Below, in pieces: positions 6,908 to 8,679 of a stretch of DNA of 8,679 nt. Source of the DNA: Acidobacteriota bacterium (lineage in GTDB: Bacteria; Acidobacteriota; Blastocatellia; Pyrinomonadales; Pyrinomonadaceae); contig QHXH01000122.1 in assembly GCA_003222855.1 (NCBI GenBank), positions 1 to 8,679 of the forward strand, given 5' to 3'. The first letter of the stretch is position 1. Each line of letters opens with the position of its first letter. The position numbers were made by a program, and so were the translations under genes. The notes beneath the pieces were generated by a model. That model searched no databases. It was not told the origin of the DNA and was given only the letters and a program-made list of their open reading frames with translations.

Positions 6908-6934
6908 CTTTTCTGAAACGGCCGATCAGAAAAG
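6908..6934. promoter_or_regulatory. Perfect 9-bp inverted repeat upstream of the exported-protein gene
   Basis: CTTTTCTGA (6908-6916) and TCAGAAAAG (6926-6934) flank a 9-nt centre that contains the palindrome CGGCCG. There is no T-run on either side, so it is not a terminator. It lies 72 nt before the start at 7007 and would sit in the leader of a transcript from the sigma-54-like promoter. It could be an operator for a dimeric regulator or an mRNA leader hairpin. Confidence 0.45.
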
Positions 6935-7006
6935 TGATTTCACGTTGCCGCTTCAGGGGCGTGCCCACTCTGAGAACTTCAAACTTAATTACACGGTGAA
7001 AATTAC

Positions 7007-8338
7007 ATGCAAATGATTAATCTGCTGATTCGCTGGGCGCTCCTCTGCGTTTGTACCAGTCTAATCGTGAGTTCAGTTACGTTGTGCGCAACACCCGGGC
7101 GCAGCGCCGCGGCAAAAGATCGCGCATCATTCGATTTCCCGGCGACCGATGTGAACTCGAGCGAATCTGAAAGCGCCGTAAAGTACCAATGGAATATCCG
7201 TGAAAAGGACGCCCCCTTGCTCGGTCTGGACCATGAGCGTCTTAGAGCCGGATTCGATCAGGCACTCACTTATCCCGCTGCCGAATTTGATTTTCCAATT
7301 TTCCGTTCCCTGAGTTTCGACGAGAGCGAAGGCACGTATTTACTACCGGTCATTTCCAGGAGTGATAAGAGTCTCGCCTTCATTGAACTCGGCCGCACGA
7401 CTACCCCAAACACTTATCGTTCGGCGGAAGGGATTGAGCTAGTCGACAAGGACACTTTGAAGATCCTCAAGATTGCAGATGGAACCAGATATCTGTTTGT
7501 TCAGTATCCGGATGGTGAATTCAGGTGCGCTACGATCAAGCAAGCCGCAGGCAGCAACCTTAATCTGCTTTATAACGCCAATGGCCTGACGCTGCATGGC
7601 GTCAGTGACTCTTCCGGCCGGAGCCTCACGTTCAATTATGGAAAAAATGGAATTCGATCGCTTACTCAAACCTGGATGGCGAATTCAGAAGGCTTCACCA
7701 GAACGTGGAGCATTGGCGATCAGAATTTCGACGACGAATCTTTCAAATATGCTCACGCCGTGGGATTAAAGTCGGCGAAGTTTTTGCCCGCGAATGCGGT
7801 TGTTCGCGAGTATACGACGCAAATGTCCGCCTGCGACAAGTTGTTGGCCCGGATGTTCGGTGGTCCAAACGCCGTAGCCGGCGCGAATGGCTTTGAACCG
7901 GCGGGATTAGCGGCGGCCTATCCGCTTTATCGTGGCGACATCATCGGGGATGATGGCAAACTACGGCGCGGCCACTTGTCTCACGCGATGCATCTCTACG
8001 GAAGTCCTGACGGCCGAGGTGATTCGCCGCTCTATGTTCCTGCCGGCTTTACTGCGCACAGCAGCGAGCCATCACCAACTGATGCGGCGGTCTTATTCTA
8101 TTATCCGCGACTCGGCAATCTGACCGACATCACGCTGGCGTTGTTTCATGTTGCAGACTTTCAGATAACGGCGGAAGGCGATCGAGTGAGGATCGGAAAT
8201 ATCGGCGGGCCGGGTGGATCATCACCTCTCTACAAGCATTCGCATATCGAGTTCTACAAGGGAAACACCGGGCTGCCGCCCGCAGCAGCACGTGCAGCGC
8301 TCAGAATCGATCCGGCGACGGTGTTCAGCGCTAAGTAA
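7007..8338 (+). CDS. Exported protein of unknown function with YD/RHS-like and M23/LytM-like segments
   Basis: A 443-aa protein with an N-terminal signal peptide: Arg9, a hydrophobic core about 10-27, and a likely cut near Ala28. There is no proper lipobox. Residues about 150-222 contain YD/RHS-type phrases (LLYNANGLTLHGVSDSSGRS, then LTFNYGKNG), a beta-rich wrapping motif. The C-terminal part (about 305-440) resembles the M23 peptidase beta-sheet layout: a GHLSHAMHLYG stretch (His323, His326, His329), LYVPAGFTAHS like the family's APA-G-V strand, LALFHVADF (His381), VRIGNIGG, then HSHIEF (His411, His413) matching the HLHFE zinc motif. The first H-x3-D ligand pair is not clearly present, so activity is doubtful. 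GGTGA at 6995-6999 supports ATG7007; ATG7013 is an alternative. It stands alone, downstream of the sigma-54-like promoter. I do not recognise the family as a whole. Confidence 0.75.
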   Translation: MQMINLLIRWALLCVCTSLIVSSVTLCATPGRSAAAKDRASFDFPATDVNSSESESAVKYQWNIREKDAPLLGLDHERLRAGFDQALTYPAAEFDFPIFRSLSFDESEGTYLLPVISRSDKSLAFIELGRTTTPNTYRSAEGIELVDKDTLKILKIADGTRYLFVQYPDGEFRCATIKQAAGSNLNLLYNANGLTLHGVSDSSGRSLTFNYGKNGIRSLTQTWMANSEGFTRTWSIGDQNFDDESFKYAHAVGLKSAKFLPANAVVREYTTQMSACDKLLARMFGGPNAVAGANGFEPAGLAAAYPLYRGDIIGDDGKLRRGHLSHAMHLYGSPDGRGDSPLYVPAGFTAHSSEPSPTDAAVLFYYPRLGNLTDITLALFHVADFQITAEGDRVRIGNIGGPGGSSPLYKHSHIEFYKGNTGLPPAAARAALRIDPATVFSAK

Positions 8339-8425
8339 TTACTCCCTCGGCAGTGGTGAAGAAAAGCGAATTTGCCGCAGCACAGTGCGAAATGGCCGCC
8401 TTTCCGCGTCTTGGGACGATTTATG

Positions 8426-8454
8426 TGGCTCCGTCAGGAGCCAAATATTTATAG
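8426..8454 (+). repeat. REP-like unit 1
   Basis: TGGCTCC (8426-8432) and GGAGCCA (8437-8443) form a perfect 7-bp stem with a GTCA loop. The stem is overlapped and followed by the tail AAATATTTATAG (8443-8454). Unit 3 carries the same tail on the opposite strand with one mismatch. The unit could also serve as a transcript end or 3' stabiliser for the exported-protein mRNA. Confidence 0.65.
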
Positions 8455-8479
8455 TCGAAGAGTTTAAGTAAAAGGATTG

Positions 8480-8519
8480 AGCTTCTTTAGGAGCGAAATA
8501 TGTCGCTCCTAAAGGAGCT
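8480..8519. repeat. REP-like unit 2: long hairpin made of two overlapping units
   Basis: A 17-bp stem with one G-U mismatch (8480-8496 with 8503-8519) and a 6-nt loop is the strongest hairpin in the window. Its left arm runs into GGAGCGAAATAT (8490-8501), 11 of 12 identical to GGAGCCAAATAT of unit 1. Its right arm contains a separate small palindrome GCTCC-TAAA-GGAGC (8505-8518). The structure therefore reads as two REP-like units placed head to head. No T-run follows on the plus strand. Confidence 0.7.
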
Positions 8520-8531
8520 ACGCACCAGTGA

Positions 8532-8576
8532 GACTTCGGGAAGTTCTATAAAGATTTCGTCCCTACGGGACTTCGG
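8532..8576 (-). repeat. REP-like unit 3, inverted, flanked by direct repeats
   Basis: On the minus strand, GTCCC (8571-8567) and GGGAC (8563-8559) form a stem with a 3-nt loop. The tail AAATCTTTATAG (8557-8546) follows, 11 of 12 identical to the unit 1 tail but facing it. The unit is bracketed by 8-bp direct repeats GACTTCGG at 8532-8539 and 8569-8576; the right copy overlaps the stem. The brackets could be a target duplication or part of the repeat. Confidence 0.6.
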
Positions 8577-8597
8577 AACAACTCCTCCGATCAGGGC

Positions 8598-8620
8598 AGC
8601 CTCACCAGTAGGGAGGCTTT
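8598..8620 (+). terminator. Terminator-like hairpin, weak
   Basis: AGCCTC (8598-8603) pairs with GAGGCT (8613-8618). A further CC/GG pair closes the loop beyond a bulged A. Only TTT follows before CCCC, so termination would be weak. It lies 260 nt past the exported-protein stop and may instead be another member of the palindrome cluster. Confidence 0.35.
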
Positions 8621-8679
8621 CCCCAAATCAAATCTATAACCTGCAAATCAACAACTCCCGCTCATAGACCATCTCTGGC

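Larger units (their letters stand above)
6445..7006. other. Intergenic interval with no intact gene; layered regulatory and relic signals
   Basis: No ORF of credible length is present on either strand. The interval contains a minus-strand terminator-like hairpin (6580-6615), a strong dyad (6664-6686), a sigma-54-like promoter (6742-6757, plus), a second dyad (6908-6934), and a 9-bp direct repeat TCAATTAGG at 6639-6647 and 6728-6736. On the minus strand, short protein-like stretches occur in changing frames: MKLVNDSEVLGQT (6894-6853), NPGLWIFFQLTPLETQRV within 6890-6732, and ETIAQVAEIADLIDIL within 6712-6608. They could be a decayed small gene or chance. The segment therefore probably combines the divergent control regions of the flanking genes with eroded sequence. 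Confidence 0.5.
8339..8679. other. Intergenic region without a gene, occupied by REP-like palindromes
   Basis: No credible ORF is present on either strand. From about 8426 to 8620 the sequence is dominated by short GC-stem palindromes with A/T-rich tails, listed separately. The first 85 nt after the exported-protein stop and the last 55 nt show nothing I can assign. Confidence 0.6.

Noticed and set aside
8214..8471. 85-codon plus-strand ORF at the end of the exported-protein gene
   Set aside because: It is an out-of-frame shadow of the 7007-8338 gene running into the REP-like cluster, with no ribosome site or recognisable residues.
8426..8620. Possible CRISPR array
   Set aside because: The repeats are short palindromes in mixed orientation, not direct repeats with regular spacers.

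Overview
The window most resembles a chromosomal segment of an Acidobacteriota bacterium, probably of the Blastocatellia / Pyrinomonadales type. This is an inference. It rests on moderate GC content, a secreted subtilase carrying a GVLVSDG-type C-terminal repeat array, a large membrane-bound hybrid histidine kinase, a sigma-54 activator of the NtrC class, and palindromic REP-like repeats. There is no rRNA, tRNA, CRISPR array, transposase or phage gene.

Layout. (1) 1-4537, plus strand: three genes with short gaps (41 and 72 nt), namely a 5'-truncated S8 serine peptidase, a two-domain GNAT acetyltransferase and a hybrid histidine kinase with a C-terminal receiver. They may be co-transcribed. 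(2) 4584-6444, minus strand, convergent with the kinase: an NtrC-type response regulator (receiver, AAA+, Fis-type HTH) preceded by a PAS-domain ORF whose stop overlaps the regulator's start. The PAS domain looks broken. Its N-terminal half lies just upstream in another frame, and about 22 nt appear to be missing between the halves. (3) 6445-7006: a gene-poor interval with a minus-strand intrinsic-terminator-like hairpin, stretches of minus-strand coding-like sequence in three frames, a plus-strand GG-N10-GC sigma-54-like promoter, a dyad about 90 nt upstream of its expected start site, and a second perfect dyad nearer the next gene. (4) 7007-8338, plus strand: an exported protein of unknown function with a YD/RHS-like middle and an M23/LytM-like C-terminal part. 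(5) 8339-8679: no gene. It holds a compact cluster of REP-like palindromes arranged as an inverted mosaic, then a terminator-like hairpin.

How they may work together (inference). The hybrid kinase senses through a multi-helix membrane domain. It could pass phosphate through its own receiver or to the convergent NtrC-type regulator, which would activate sigma-54 promoters. The best such promoter in the window faces the exported YD/M23-like gene, so a local circuit from sensor to activator to cell-envelope protein is possible but unproven. The strongest anomalies are the split PAS domain, the REP-like mosaic, the synonymously diverged hexapeptide array in the peptidase, and the layered signals in the 6445-7006 interval.
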